Positions 35,744 to 45,915 of a stretch of 64,000 nt of DNA are shown piece by piece. Position 1 is the first letter of the stretch. Each line of letters begins with the position of its first letter. The notes below the pieces were generated by a model. That model made no database searches. It was given only the letters and a program-made list of their open reading frames with translations, and was not told the DNA's origin. The DNA is taken from positions 720,748 through 784,747 of the forward strand of contig MU004242.1 in the NCBI GenBank assembly GCA_010405405.1, given 5' to 3'. A program made the translations under genes and the position numbers. This DNA comes from Microthyrium microscopicum. Taxonomy: Eukaryota; Ascomycota; Dothideomycetes; Microthyriales; Microthyriaceae.

Positions 35744-36548
35744 TGTTTGAGTGAGGTCGTACTTTGGAGTGGGATGGAGAAGAAAAGGCGATCGCAGCGT
35801 TAATGGAAGCCTTATAGCTTGTGAATATCAGCAAATTGTGCTTTCTATTACCTGGACGGTTTGCCTGGTTTCTTTCAGCGATGACATCGCATCTTGATTG
35901 TATTCAGCGAGCCGCAGCTGGCTTTCCACAACAGGCTAATAGTTCGGGACTGTACATGGTTAGAGACAAGCGGATACCATCTGACAGCAGAACCACAATG
36001 CATCTTTTGGCATGCCATCCAAAGGTTGATTGCATTGTGTGGAGTTCGGGGTGGCAAATTGCCTGCTTTGTCGTCCCAGATCTCGTTTTTCCGCTGCCAG
36101 CACCCGTCGGATGCCCAGGGAGCTATGGCACGCTGGTCATATTGATTGAATGTAGAAATGGCTTGGGCCAAATGACCAGGTTCAATGCAAATTTGTCTGT
36201 CTGTCATCCTACTGCGTCAAGTTCTCAACCCATAGGCTCGATGCCTCTGTAATTCGTCCAGGAATGGCACATGAGGTAGCAAAATGATAATCGGAGTAAA
36301 TATATCAGAAATGGTAATTAAATGAATGAAAACATTATTATGGTTTACAAATTGCTCAGATCGCGGTCGTCTCACGGTCCGCCGGCTAAAGAATCATTTG
36401 ACACAAATGTAGCAGCATCTTTCTCGAGCGGACCAAACATGGCACCTGTTGAGCTGTTGAAATGATTATTTTGCTCATCTCTCTTTTGTTTGATGCGGGA
36501 GAAATCATTCCGGTAGTCTGCCCTTTGCCAGTCAACCTCCCCTTCCTG
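35744..36548. other. Intergenic with an imperfect hairpin
   Basis: About 0.8 kb holding the dynamin promoter and the 3' flank of the secreted-protein gene. An imperfect inverted repeat, CCACAATGCATCTTTTGG near 35993-36010 against the complement of 36019-36042, stands in the middle. Open frames of 110-143 codons overlap here on both strands (35821-36252 plus; 35875-36207 minus); neither resembles a known protein, and I leave them uncalled. Confidence 0.4.
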
Positions 36549-37430
36549 TCATACTGACACAGTTGAGGATGTAGAAGAAGAAGAAACACTTGACGATGGT
36601 GCACCAGTAGCTGATGAACTCACGCTGCTAGTCGTTCCGGTAGCTTTTTGAACTGTGGCTTGAACAATCTGTCCAAGCGAATTGAACACAATATCCACCA
36701 ACGCATTCAATGGCGAGTAACTGTACGTTTTCTGAGTCAATCCTCCGGTCAAAGCCTTTGATGCGCCAGTGTAAGTCATATTTTGCAAGTAATCGCCTAC
36801 AATGGATGATGAAATTTTGCCAGTCGTATCCGTGACCTGCTGGACGATGTTTCCTAGATTGTCGACAAGGAAGTTCAGGGTATTGCCATTTTGAGTGACG
36901 CTTCCAAGAAGTCCTTCCACTGCTCCGACTACCTCGCCAAGGACGGAAGTGACATTGTTGATAGCAGTGATTAGCAGGGGATTTAGGTCCAGAGAAGAGA
37001 AGACCCTGTTGACGATTTGCACGAGATTTCCGAGGCGTACGATAAGTTCCAGTTCTGCGTCAACATCCACAATAGTTATGTTGACTTTTTGAATTGAGAC
37101 TTGCACTCCTGCGTTGATCTGTACCAGTGAAGCAACATTGGCATTAAGATTGATGTCCGCTGAGAGGTTTTCGACGTCCAGTTCAATGCGACCGACATGC
37201 AGTTTTGGGACATTCAAATAGACATCCGGTGGAGTTGCAGCTGGATTTCCTGGTGTTGTAGGTGTCGTTGTTACTGAAACAGCAGTTGACGAGGAGATTG
37301 TCGTGCTACTTGACGGTGGTGGAGTGCTTTGTGCCGACGACAATGAAACCAATGGAGCCAAAATGATCGTGAGTAACGAGAATGAAAGCATATTTGCTAT
37401 CATAAACCGGCGAAATATGATGTTCTGCAC
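36549..37430 (-). CDS. Secreted Ser/Thr-rich protein of unknown function, paralog 1 of a divergent pair
   Basis: A single exon of 293 residues with an N-terminal signal peptide (hydrophobic stretch about 14-33, cleavage near SSAQS). A Ser/Thr/Pro linker leads to a conserved core at about 68-160: PDVYLNVPKLHVGRIELDVE, then NLSADINLNANVASL, VRLGNLVQIVNR and SSLDLNPLL. The C-terminus is Ser/Thr-rich and probably O-glycosylated. The core recurs in the neighbouring gene at 37989, transcribed the other way. I recall the same core in other ascomycete secreted proteins without a known function. No catalytic motif is seen. If the second Met in the leader is used, the protein starts about ten residues later. 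Confidence 0.82.
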   Translation of the reverse strand: MQNIIFRRFMIANMLSFSLLTIILAPLVSLSSAQSTPPPSSSTTISSSTAVSVTTTPTTPGNPAATPPDVYLNVPKLHVGRIELDVENLSADINLNANVASLVQINAGVQVSIQKVNITIVDVDAELELIVRLGNLVQIVNRVFSSLDLNPLLITAINNVTSVLGEVVGAVEGLLGSVTQNGNTLNFLVDNLGNIVQQVTDTTGKISSSIVGDYLQNMTYTGASKALTGGLTQKTYSYSPLNALVDIVFNSLGQIVQATVQKATGTTSSVSSSATGAPSSSVSSSSTSSTVSV

Positions 37431-37988
37431 TGAGCCCAGGAGCCAGAAAAGACGTTGCAGATGCAGAAGAGATAAAACACGATCACTGCCATCGCATTCT
37501 TTGGAACGCAGTTAGATTAGACCCAAAATACTTCCAATATGATTCCTTGACCACCTGCTTGTTCCGGCAGGTCGCGATTCGATCCACAATCCACCGCATA
37601 AGTGTTTTGCTGAATGACCCAAAGAATCGACAGGCTTCAAATAGGGGCAACCAATAAAACAGCATGTTTGTAGTTCCCGCGTGGTAATCCTTGCGATAGA
37701 GACCGTTGTTTCACGTTTTAATGCAGGGAATATTCCCACATCTCCAGCAGTTTTTGAATTGGCTAGAGTCGTTCCCCTGCTGTTTCAATCTATAGCCGTT
37801 GATGCCCACCAGGTTCCTAACGGTAGCCAGCCTTGTAGGCTGAACATGATGTCCAGAACCCCAAGCATGGTAATGAATATGCGCGTAAAAACAGAATGAG
37901 ATCGAAAGATAATAGTCGGAACTGCCTTCGAGCTTCTCCCCTCCTTTGGCTTACTGTCCTTTGTCACCAACAGTGATTCTGCAGCACG
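37431..37988. promoter_or_regulatory. Shared divergent promoter of the secreted paralogs
   Basis: A 558-bp region between the start codons of two related secreted-protein genes, so both are probably controlled from it. I could not pick out a convincing TATA box or factor site by eye. Confidence 0.45.
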
Positions 37989-38876
37989 ATGGTTTCACTC
38001 TTCATCCGGAGGCTTCTGATACTGCTTTCGACAGCCTTTTCAGCTCAGTCGCAATATTCTGGCTACTCCTTAAAGCAAACCGGGGACCCGAATTCAGTTG
38101 TGTACAACACCTCCAGCACCACATCCAATGCCACTTTAAATTTGACCCCCGACGTCTTCCTCAATGCCTCAGTATCTGTCGGCGAAATTGACATCCTCGT
38201 CGCCAACCTGAGCGCGAAAATCAACTTGGACGCCCAAGTACTATCACTTCTCAAATTCAACGCTGGAGTAGCAGCTCAGATCGACCGCGTCTCACTTACC
38301 ATTCAGAATGTGAGCGCATTCGCCCAGCTCGAAGTCAGACTTGGAAACTTAGTCTCCATGATTGACGATGTTCTTGACTCGATCGATCTAAATCCCGTAA
38401 TCGCAACACTAGGCCAAGACGTTGGCAACCTAGTGAACACGACAGTCTCCGGACTCTCCGGAAGCGGCGCAACGCAGACATCCAAAAACAACCTCACTGC
38501 GCGGTCCACACCTCCTCTTGGTCCATCTTTCGTTCTCACTGAAAACATCTTGTACAGCGTGAACAACTACGAAGGCGATACACACACGAACCGCATTTTG
38601 GCTCAAAATGGCAACATCGTGGACGAAATGCTGAACAATGAGGGCGTTGTGTCTAGCGATAAAGTGGTTGGGAGTTACGCCACTGACATGACGCCGACTG
38701 GCTTTGATCAACAAGTCACCATCAATGGCGTGGTATATCGCGAAACAGAGTGGGATTATGCGCCTATTCCTGGTCTGAGCATCGTCGCGGCCATCTTTCA
38801 AGATGCTGATGGAACTGTGGTCGCGACTAGGGTTCTGGCTGAAGCTAGGGGAGGCGGATATTCCACGATTGATTGA
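37989..38876 (+). CDS. Secreted protein of unknown function, paralog 2 of a divergent pair
   Basis: A single exon of 295 residues: signal peptide (about 1-20, MVSLFIRRLLILLSTAFSAQ), a linker with several N-glycosylation sequons (NTS, NAT, NLT, NAS), then a core at about 55-135 (PDVFLNASVSVGEIDILVAN, LSAKINLDAQVLSL, VRLGNLVSMIDDVLDSIDLN). It matches paralog 1 in order and spacing (P-D-V-Y/F-L-N; NLSA.INL.A.V.SL; VRLGNLV; S.DLNP). Unlike paralog 1 it has a second domain (about 180-290) with SFVLTENILYSVNNYEGDTH and lacks the Ser/Thr-rich tail, so the two C-termini differ. Function unknown. Confidence 0.82.
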   Translation: MVSLFIRRLLILLSTAFSAQSQYSGYSLKQTGDPNSVVYNTSSTTSNATLNLTPDVFLNASVSVGEIDILVANLSAKINLDAQVLSLLKFNAGVAAQIDRVSLTIQNVSAFAQLEVRLGNLVSMIDDVLDSIDLNPVIATLGQDVGNLVNTTVSGLSGSGATQTSKNNLTARSTPPLGPSFVLTENILYSVNNYEGDTHTNRILAQNGNIVDEMLNNEGVVSSDKVVGSYATDMTPTGFDQQVTINGVVYRETEWDYAPIPGLSIVAAIFQDADGTVVATRVLAEARGGGYSTID

Positions 38877-40354
38877 GCTATTAGCATTATGGGTTAGATC
38901 ATGGGAGTGATAATACCTGAGAAAAGCTTCCACTGCTTTTAAAAGTCTTCCGCATTTGTGGTTGCACCAGAAACTTTCAGTGACGAGAAGAGACCGCACC
39001 AAAGCCACGTGCCTAAAGGCTCGACCGCTTGTCATGGGATACCAATGACCAATGTCTACGACTGCACAATGCAAGATATCAACCTCTGGACGAGTGCCTT
39101 GAATTCTGAATGGATCGATTAGCTTGTTCGGCAAGTGCTGGAGGGTAGAAAGCCTTAGCGTACTTTCGTAATGTGTGATCAGATATCTAATACAATCAAG
39201 ATGTAGTTTACTTGGTCCATAAGCGTTGTATCCTATTGCTGTGTTATATCTGTTGATACCTACTTCACCCTGCGCTGAATTGAGCCTATAAGTAAGATCA
39301 ACACTGCCATGTCCTCTCAGTTAGAATCTTGGATGCAATAGCCTGTTCGCTTTCCATGACTAGAATCTATGTCACCCATTGCTGAAAGTCAATCGACATG
39401 AGTTCATGCCGTTTGTCCCATGCAAGATATAGACGAGGCACACTAGCTCAAGTGTCTCTTTGCCTCAGCTTTGCAAAGAAAGGACATCCATATTTGACAA
39501 TGCGGTCAGAGCTCGATGTTGCTCTCAATTGCTCATGTTCCTGATTACTTTTAGTACCGAGGCCAGCAGTTTAAAATGTCAAGCGACTGGAACAATCGAT
39601 AAATCGTTCTGACTCAGGCCTTTGGTGCCAGACAAATTATAAACAGACGTCATTGTAATGCGCAACTGCGGTATCATCTATGGATTATACATAGTGCCAG
39701 ACTTTACCGTCTACCGCTTGAGTTGAAATGGCCGAGTCGTGTCCCTGGAGCATATTGGTACGTCATTCTCAATACTTGTACACTGGAGTAGGCTGACTCT
39801 CAGCCTTACCTATAGCTTACTGACCTTTCTAGATAGATGATCGGCAGGTCTGCTCGAATCAAAGCTGTCGAGGAGATTTGTTCCCTTAATCCGCCAAAAA
39901 GGGTCTTCGTGACCCGGTAATTCGAGGGTCTCGGAGGTCGATGCCATCCATGGCCTTTGCCCTTCCTGTCAAATCCAACGTCTCCGAAATTCACATATGA
40001 CGTACGGCGCCTAAGCGTTGTTCCTGAATCACTCGAGATGGCAGGGCTTGATCCCAGGTCAAATGGCCGACATACCAATGAACACAGGGGTATAAATTAT
40101 TTCCGTCAAGAACAACTGACGTCAAAGTGCTAAACAAACAAAATGAGACGGCCAAGCCACTGTGAGATTTCACAATAGAGAGCAGTTTCCAAGATACATC
40201 CTAGTCGAACTGCAACGGTCAGGCGGTAGTTTTTCTGGGGTTATAACATGTTTTCTCAGATTCTACAGTGACAATACGCAACCTTGCAAGGAGATATCTC
40301 CGTAGTTGGAAACCCAGGTCGTTGATATCTTGAAGAAGTTGATCTGGCATTGTG
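38877..40354. other. Intergenic, 1.5 kb, no gene seen
   Basis: An AT-moderate region. A minus frame of 90 codons at 39806-40078 is open but looks like chance. I see no element of the palindromic family, no tRNA and no RIP signature. Confidence 0.5.
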
Positions 40355-40361
40355 TATATAA
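40355..40361 (+). promoter_or_regulatory. TATA box of the Asn/Ser/Thr-rich protein gene
   Basis: TATATAA at 40355-40361, followed by an A/C-rich, G-poor leader leading to the ATG at 40494. A strong TATA and a G-poor 5' UTR are typical of highly expressed or inducible fungal genes. Confidence 0.55.
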
Positions 40362-40493
40362 AGCGTCAGTGTCTCGACGTTAAAACATACCTATTCAAAC
40401 TCATCAACTCATCAAACAATACAAAGCAAACTTACATCTACTCCAGACTTACTTTCAACTATTCTTCCTTTAAGAAAACATCATCTCTTCAAT

Positions 40494-41210
40494 ATGAATT
40501 CTACCATGAACACAAACGAGGCCAGCTTCGGCGCCAGCGACAACTTCGAGTCATCCAACACTGACAACTTCCAATCCTCCAACAGTGATAACTTCCAATC
40601 AAGCTCTGTCAACGACACCATGAACACATCAGAAACAGATACTTACAACACCAACAACGTCAACCACACTAGCGGCGTTAATAACGGCGCCTATGCCAAC
40701 AACTCCTCAACCACCTCCACTACATACGGTGGCCAAGCACCCCCAGCCAGCTACTCGCAAACGACCACCAGCACGAACGGTCATAACCAAAGCGCCGGTT
40801 GCTTCTCAGGCGGGAGTATTGGACATGAAGTCAAACAAGCTGTCAAAACCGTTCTCGGAATGAAGAAGCATAAGAACGGCTGCGTGAACAACACCACGAC
40901 GACAACTAGCTCCAACTGCGGTTGTGCGAACCCAGCTACTTGCACACACAGCACCCAGAACAGCAGTGTTGTTGGATCAAACGCATGCGATTGCAATGAG
41001 ACCGACACATACACCGACAATAAGACCTCAAACTTCTCTTCCAGCAATGAGGTCGATTCTTTCAACACCTCCAACAATATGAACAGCAGCAGCTTCAATG
41101 ACACTGAGAATATCTCTGGTCAAGCGTCAGGTGGATTTGAACAAGACAGCTCCTTTCAATCCAACGCTGGTGGAGGACAGGCGGTTCCTGCCGGAGGACC
41201 AACTTACTAG
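40494..41210 (+). CDS. Asn/Ser/Thr-rich low-complexity protein with a central basic Cys segment
   Basis: A single exon of 238 residues. Both ends are Asn/Ser/Thr-rich, with short repeats of the type SSNTDNFQ, SSNSDNFQ near residues 20-40 and related SSNEVDSFNTSN further on. The middle (about 100-165) differs: AGCFSGGSIGHEVKQAVKTV, LGMKKHKNGC, then NCGCANPATC and ACDCNE, giving several Cys pairs. There is no signal peptide, so it is presumably cytosolic. Composition suggests an intrinsically disordered, possibly stress-induced protein; no family is recognised. A strong TATA box lies about 135 bp upstream. Confidence 0.75.
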   Translation: MNSTMNTNEASFGASDNFESSNTDNFQSSNSDNFQSSSVNDTMNTSETDTYNTNNVNHTSGVNNGAYANNSSTTSTTYGGQAPPASYSQTTTSTNGHNQSAGCFSGGSIGHEVKQAVKTVLGMKKHKNGCVNNTTTTTSSNCGCANPATCTHSTQNSSVVGSNACDCNETDTYTDNKTSNFSSSNEVDSFNTSNNMNSSSFNDTENISGQASGGFEQDSSFQSNAGGGQAVPAGGPTY

Positions 41211-41334
41211 AGACTCTTGAATAGAATGAATTTGATGATTACGGGTCGTTTCTATAGCTTGTATTAGTACGCAGTCAGATAATAATGTATAATTGAAGCT
41301 CTTCATACTCAAAATTGATATTCAATTGTGTTAC

Positions 41335-41914
41335 TTAATTTAGTATCAAGACAAGGTTCCCAGAAGAATTGCTGCCAATAAAACTCCCGTTTGAATCAGA
41401 AATGGACACGCAAGCCATCAATTCCGAAATAATTTCGATTATCTTGGGCTTTTCCTCACTGGCGTCATGGTAGGTTGCATATTCCTGCTGAAATTCAACC
41501 ACTATTGCTTTGCCGGTAATCACGATAGTACTCCTCCTGTACACAGCTCCAATCTGCAGCGTCTCCACGGAGGGTGAGAGAGATCTTCTTGGCTGAAGGT
41601 ACATACTTACGAATCCGCAATGCTTGGTTGCAATTTCATTCATAACGATCCCTAGCTCGGGGAGAATTGGTATCGCTACAAGGATCTCACGGGACCCTTT
41701 CCTCGTCCATTGAGCTCCAGCGCTCTCAACAAAACGTAGAAAAGTCTTCTGAGCTTCGAGCGCGGCTTCAGTGAGTTGGAAGGTGGCCCCGTCTGGTATG
41801 GGTGTCGCCTGTTGCTCTGACTGCGAGTCTCGTTAACCTCGTCGACCAAGAAAGTAGAGTGTCGGCTTAGAAAGCTGGTTAGGTCCTGAGCGAAGCTACT
41901 TGATCCATGGGCAT
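41335..41914 (-). CDS. Unrecognised protein, two exons
   Basis: Exon 2 (41820-41335) stays open from an acceptor CTCGCAG at 41821 to the stop, with a coding-like sequence (FQLTEAALEAQKTFLRFVES, WTRKGSREILVAIPILPELG, then VFITGKA-type strands). A short first exon, 41914-41900 (MPMDQ), joins it in phase through a 79-bp GTAGCT...GCAG intron with a GTTAAC branch-like site, giving about 166 residues. No signal peptide or known domain is evident. It is divergent from UTP18, 179 bp apart. The exon-1 choice is tentative; a simple frame would start only at Met in GIVMNEIATK and lose about 64 residues. Confidence 0.5.
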
Positions 41915-42093
41915 CTCAGTATCGTGGTCGACATCAGATTTTTATATCAAAGAGGAGTAAGATGGCTGCAGTATGCGCTAAGACTAAACGGCGCTAGTGC
42001 ACAAGATCCCTGTCCAAAATTTCGACTTTGTTCTTGTTCGTTTTGGTCCCCCCACAATTTTCTCGTAGAACTTACAACAACATTATAAAAATC

Positions 42094-44037
42094 ATGGCGA
42101 CTGCAACACTGGAAAGGCCCACGGCCTTTCATTCTACTATGGATATCGACGAACCCTCGAAATCCTCCGACTTTGGTGGATTCTCAGACGCTGACGAGAA
42201 CGATGATGAGGAGCATTCCAGTGACGAGAGTGTGGACGACCCACGGGAGAAAGACGAAGAAGAGTTAGAGCTGGAAAATATGCTGTTTGGGTCCAAAACA
42301 GCATTCGGAAAGGAAATTGGTCGATACGCAGAACAATCTAGGAAACTCGGCGCAGGTGAAGAGGAAGCAGAAAGCGATGAAGAACTTGAAGATGATCAGG
42401 TATGATATTAGAAACCGCGAAGCTACATGAACTCCATATCTAACAAGTCTGCAGTTGTTCTTCTTAGACTCGGAACCTAGCGCCACTGCCCTTGCTAAGC
42501 TAAAAAGTAACGAAGACACACCCGACCTTGACGAAGACAATGGAAGAGATCCGCCTGCCTGGGCAGACAGTGACGACGATCGGATAAGAATATCTTTGGC
42601 CACTGCCAGTCGACTAAGAAAACTGCGAAAGACGGAAGAAGAAGATGTAATATCAGGGAAGGACTACATTCGCCGACTCAAGCACCAGTACCAAAAGCTT
42701 CATCCTGTGCCCCAATGGGTCTCAGATGCGCATACCAGTCGGCAAGGAAAAAAGAGACGTCGTACGCAAGATGGAGAAGAACTCACCGACGCTTCGACTT
42801 CGGATGATGAAATGGACGTGGATAGTGATATAGAATCACAACAACCTCTCGCCAAGCTGCTTCGAGATGCCACAAGCCTTACAAGATCGTCAACATCTTC
42901 GCTGGGAAAACGGAAGCTTAAGCCTGAAGTCATTGACATTCGACAAGCCAAAGCCATCGCAAACAGTGGGCCAGTAAGCCAAGCATTGATATTCTCTATT
43001 CCCATCAAGTATACTAATTACCATAGTCCGCAATTACCTCGCTACAAATCCACCCCACTCTCCCCATCCTCCTTGCTTCTGGTCCTAGCTCTCGCATGGA
43101 TCTATACCATCTACACTCCCTGTCTCCGAAATCCAGTACACAACTTACATCTCTCTGGATGCCGCGCACACCCTTCACCACCACCGCCTTCCACCCAAAC
43201 CCCGCTGACGCCCGCATCTTCCTCTCCGCCCGCCGGCGCTACTTCCACGTTTGGAACCTGGGCTCGGGCCATGTTGAGAAGATCACTCGCGTGTATGGCC
43301 ACGCTGACGAGCAGCGCAGCATGGAGCGCTTCAAGATCTCACCCACGGGCACACACATCGCCTTCTTAGGCACCGCGCGCAAAGGCGGTGGTATATTGAA
43401 TGTGCTGGACGCCAACTCTCTGCAATGGGTAGCTCAGGCGCGCGTTGAAGGTCATGGTGGTATCGCCGAGTTTGCATGGTGGGCAGATGGCAATGGTTTG
43501 TGTATTGCCAGCAAGAACGGCGAGATCACCGAATGGAGTATGGCGCAACAACGTACGATTGCACGCTGGCGCGATGAAGGTGCCGTAGGGACAACGACCA
43601 TCGCGCTGGGAGGTAGAACGGGAGCATCGAAGATAGGTGGCGATGCGTGGATTGCGGTCGGCAGCTCAGCTGGTATCGTCAACGTTTATTCGCGGCGTAA
43701 GTGGGCGAACAGTCCAGCAACGACGGCGGACGAAGACAATGCGCGCATTCCAAGTGCGCCAAAGCCGGAGAAGGTTTTGGACCGATTGACGACACCGATC
43801 AGCAATCTCGTATTCTCACCTGATGGTCAGGTGTTAGCAATGAGTAGTCGATGGAAGAAGGATGCGCTGCGCCTAGTCCATCTGCCGACCTGTACCGTCT
43901 TCCGGAATTGGCCGACGGCGAACACACCACTGGGCCGGATCAGTGCGGTTTGCTGGGGTGAGGTTGAGGGTGTCGTCAAATTGGTGGTTGGCAATGAGGC
44001 AGGTAAAATCCGATGCTGGGAATTGGCCAAGCCGTGA
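42094..44037 (+). CDS. utp18: UTP18, WD40 subunit of the UtpB complex of the SSU processome
   Basis: Exons 42094-42399, 42455-42973 and 43027-44037 encode about 611 residues. UTP18 acts in the nucleolus with U3 snoRNA in early 18S rRNA processing. The N-terminal half is acidic (DADENDDEEHSSDE, EELELENMLFGSKTAFG, LFFLDSEPS), then KDYIRRLKHQYQKLHPVPQW, a hallmark of UTP18. The C-terminal half is a seven-bladed WD40 propeller beginning SAITSLQIHPTLPILLASGP and including FHPNPADARIFLSARRRYFH. In UTP18 proteins the acidic region often carries an arch-interaction motif for Mtr4; LFFLD is a candidate, not proven here. The second intron must be removed for the propeller to start in frame. Confidence 0.95.
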
Positions 44038-44074
44038 ACACAGCTCCCATCTCCTTAATGTTGGCAGGGAATAT

Positions 44075-44731
44075 TCACCAGGTACGCGCCGTGCTCGGTC
44101 TCGTCCTCGGCAACTGTCCTCTTACATACAATAACACATCACGCTGCATTTCGCGCTGCAACTCCTCGTCCGAAAAGCGTTTGCGCAGTGCTCGCAAATT
44201 CGTGCCTCGTGGTGTAGATTTGCGCCGGAGCTGATGTTTGCTTCCGCTGCTTTCCTGGCTCCACGTGCTTGATCTTGGATTATACGTCGGTGACACAGCT
44301 GTCGATGAAGCAGACGTTGGAGAAGTATATGTTGGGGTGGTAGGCAAACTCCCCTCCTCATCCGTCAATACCGTAGTCGAAGAACTCGCGCTCAACGCCG
44401 GCGTGCTCATTTGTAGAGTGTCTGGCCTCAAGACATCCTCCGGCGCCGGCGTGAAGACGCGCGGACTATAAAAAGCAGTCGACATTGGAGACAGGCAATT
44501 CACCGCTCGGCAGATCAGCTCATCGGGAGTTGGCGGTTCATCGAACAAGAAACAAGCGTTGCGATGCAAAGTGCAGAATTCAGCGCTCTCAGCTCCCAAG
44601 CTCCAGGTACGCAGCAGCCAAGAGCGTTCTTTCGAATCATGAGAAGTTGCAAAGCCCGGCCTTTCGGTGAGCTGGTATGGCAGGTTCGACAGTGACTGAG
44701 GGCGCAGTTGCCTTTTTTGAAGAGGTGGCAT
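44075..44731 (-). CDS. Ser/Thr-rich basic protein of unknown function
   Basis: A single exon of 218 residues, convergent with UTP18 (37 bp between stops). The N-terminal half is moderately ordered (WLLRTWSLGAESAEFCTLHR, FDEPPTPDELICRAV). A Ser/Thr/Pro-rich disordered segment follows, then a basic C-terminus (LRRKSTPRGTNLRALRKRFS, DEELQREMQRDVLLYVRGQ) that may form an amphipathic helix. No domain is recognised. The length and codon pattern suggest it is real, but there is no homology I can name. Confidence 0.65.
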   Translation of the reverse strand: MPPLQKRQLRPQSLSNLPYQLTERPGFATSHDSKERSWLLRTWSLGAESAEFCTLHRNACFLFDEPPTPDELICRAVNCLSPMSTAFYSPRVFTPAPEDVLRPDTLQMSTPALSASSSTTVLTDEEGSLPTTPTYTSPTSASSTAVSPTYNPRSSTWSQESSGSKHQLRRKSTPRGTNLRALRKRFSDEELQREMQRDVLLYVRGQLPRTRPSTARTW

Positions 44732-45915
44732 ATTGACTATATCGAGCTATTGGTCGAATAGAGGAAATAACTTGAGATGAGAAAGATGCGGCGAGTCAGC
44801 GTTACTTGTTATATAGCAAGCAATCGAAACTTCTCAACATCACCTGCTCGCCACAGTGTTGGTAATTCGAATATGAGGTACCAGGTGAATGACCTGCGAC
44901 ACTAGAGTCTCTTTTTGAACTTCGCGAGCCGTAGGGAATGGTAGGCAACAAACAGACAAAATGTCTCAGATGAGACATTCTTTCTTAAAACCCCTACCAG
45001 AGGACTTGCATTGCTTTTGAATAGTCTATTTCACAACTGTCTGTTCCTTGGGACCTTTTGACTATCATCCTAGACAGCCTGACAGCCCACAGTTTGCTTG
45101 TCTCACGAGATATATCCTTACAATGAAATGTCGGGGTGGCAACCTCACAACTCCAAAGTAGTAAAGGAGCTACAATACGCCAAGCAGACTCAGCCTTTTG
45201 CGCTGGGATGCGGCTGGGATAGTTCTATGTGAAAGGGACCTAATGAGGAAAACAAGCTTAGCTATCTCGGATAGTGACTAAGAAAGCGGTATGGTGTTGA
45301 ACTGTTCGGAGAAAGAAAATGTCTTGGATGCATATGCAGCTGTTCGGCCCGTCAGAACAACGTGGTTCGCGCGCGAAATCTGCATATTCTTCAAGCACGG
45401 CATACAATAGTAGGGGTGGGTATAGGTTGGTAGCAAGGATGATTATAGGTGGGTGTATAATGCTGTATCATCAAACATGGGTTATGTTGATAGGCTGGGT
45501 GGAGAGCCGAGTTGAGAAAACTTCCTTATACTGGGGTCATGAACAGATTGTGAAGGAATTGTTACTTCCACGGAATGAAAGGGAGAGTAGGTTACATGTA
45601 TGTCATGCTTAAACAAAAGGATCATGATCAGGAGCTGAAGTAAAGCTGGAACGAGGCCAGGGTGAGAACATGCAATGGGCACAGTCAGCATGCGCAAAAG
45701 GGTTGTTTGGTTCACCGCCATAGCAGGTTGTGGTGTATATTGTATTATACTTTAATCATTTCATGCTAGTTAGACATATCTTTGAAAGCATACTCGCTAT
45801 ACTGCGATGCAAAACAGTAACCAAACGTGGACTCGACATATCGTCGGCTGGACAGCTAATTCCATTCATTCCAAGCGTCACTCAGCTCATAAAGCGAGTC
45901 CATCACCATAGCTAG
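44732..45915. other. Intergenic, 1.2 kb, no gene seen
   Basis: Promoter of the preceding minus-strand gene and 3' flank of the INP1 gene. A 97-codon plus frame (45319-45612) overlaps a 79-codon minus frame; both look like chance. Confidence 0.5.

Noticed and set aside
35821-36252. 143-codon plus-strand frame with a competing 110-codon minus frame
   Set aside because: The two overlap on opposite strands around a hairpin, and neither resembles a protein family; kept only as part of the intergenic note.
38430-39134. 234-codon minus-strand open frame
   Set aside because: More than half is antisense to secreted paralog 2, and the rest shows no coding pattern or homology I know.
39806-40078. 90-codon minus-strand frame
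   Set aside because: Arg/Ser-rich with no recognisable motif; probably chance.
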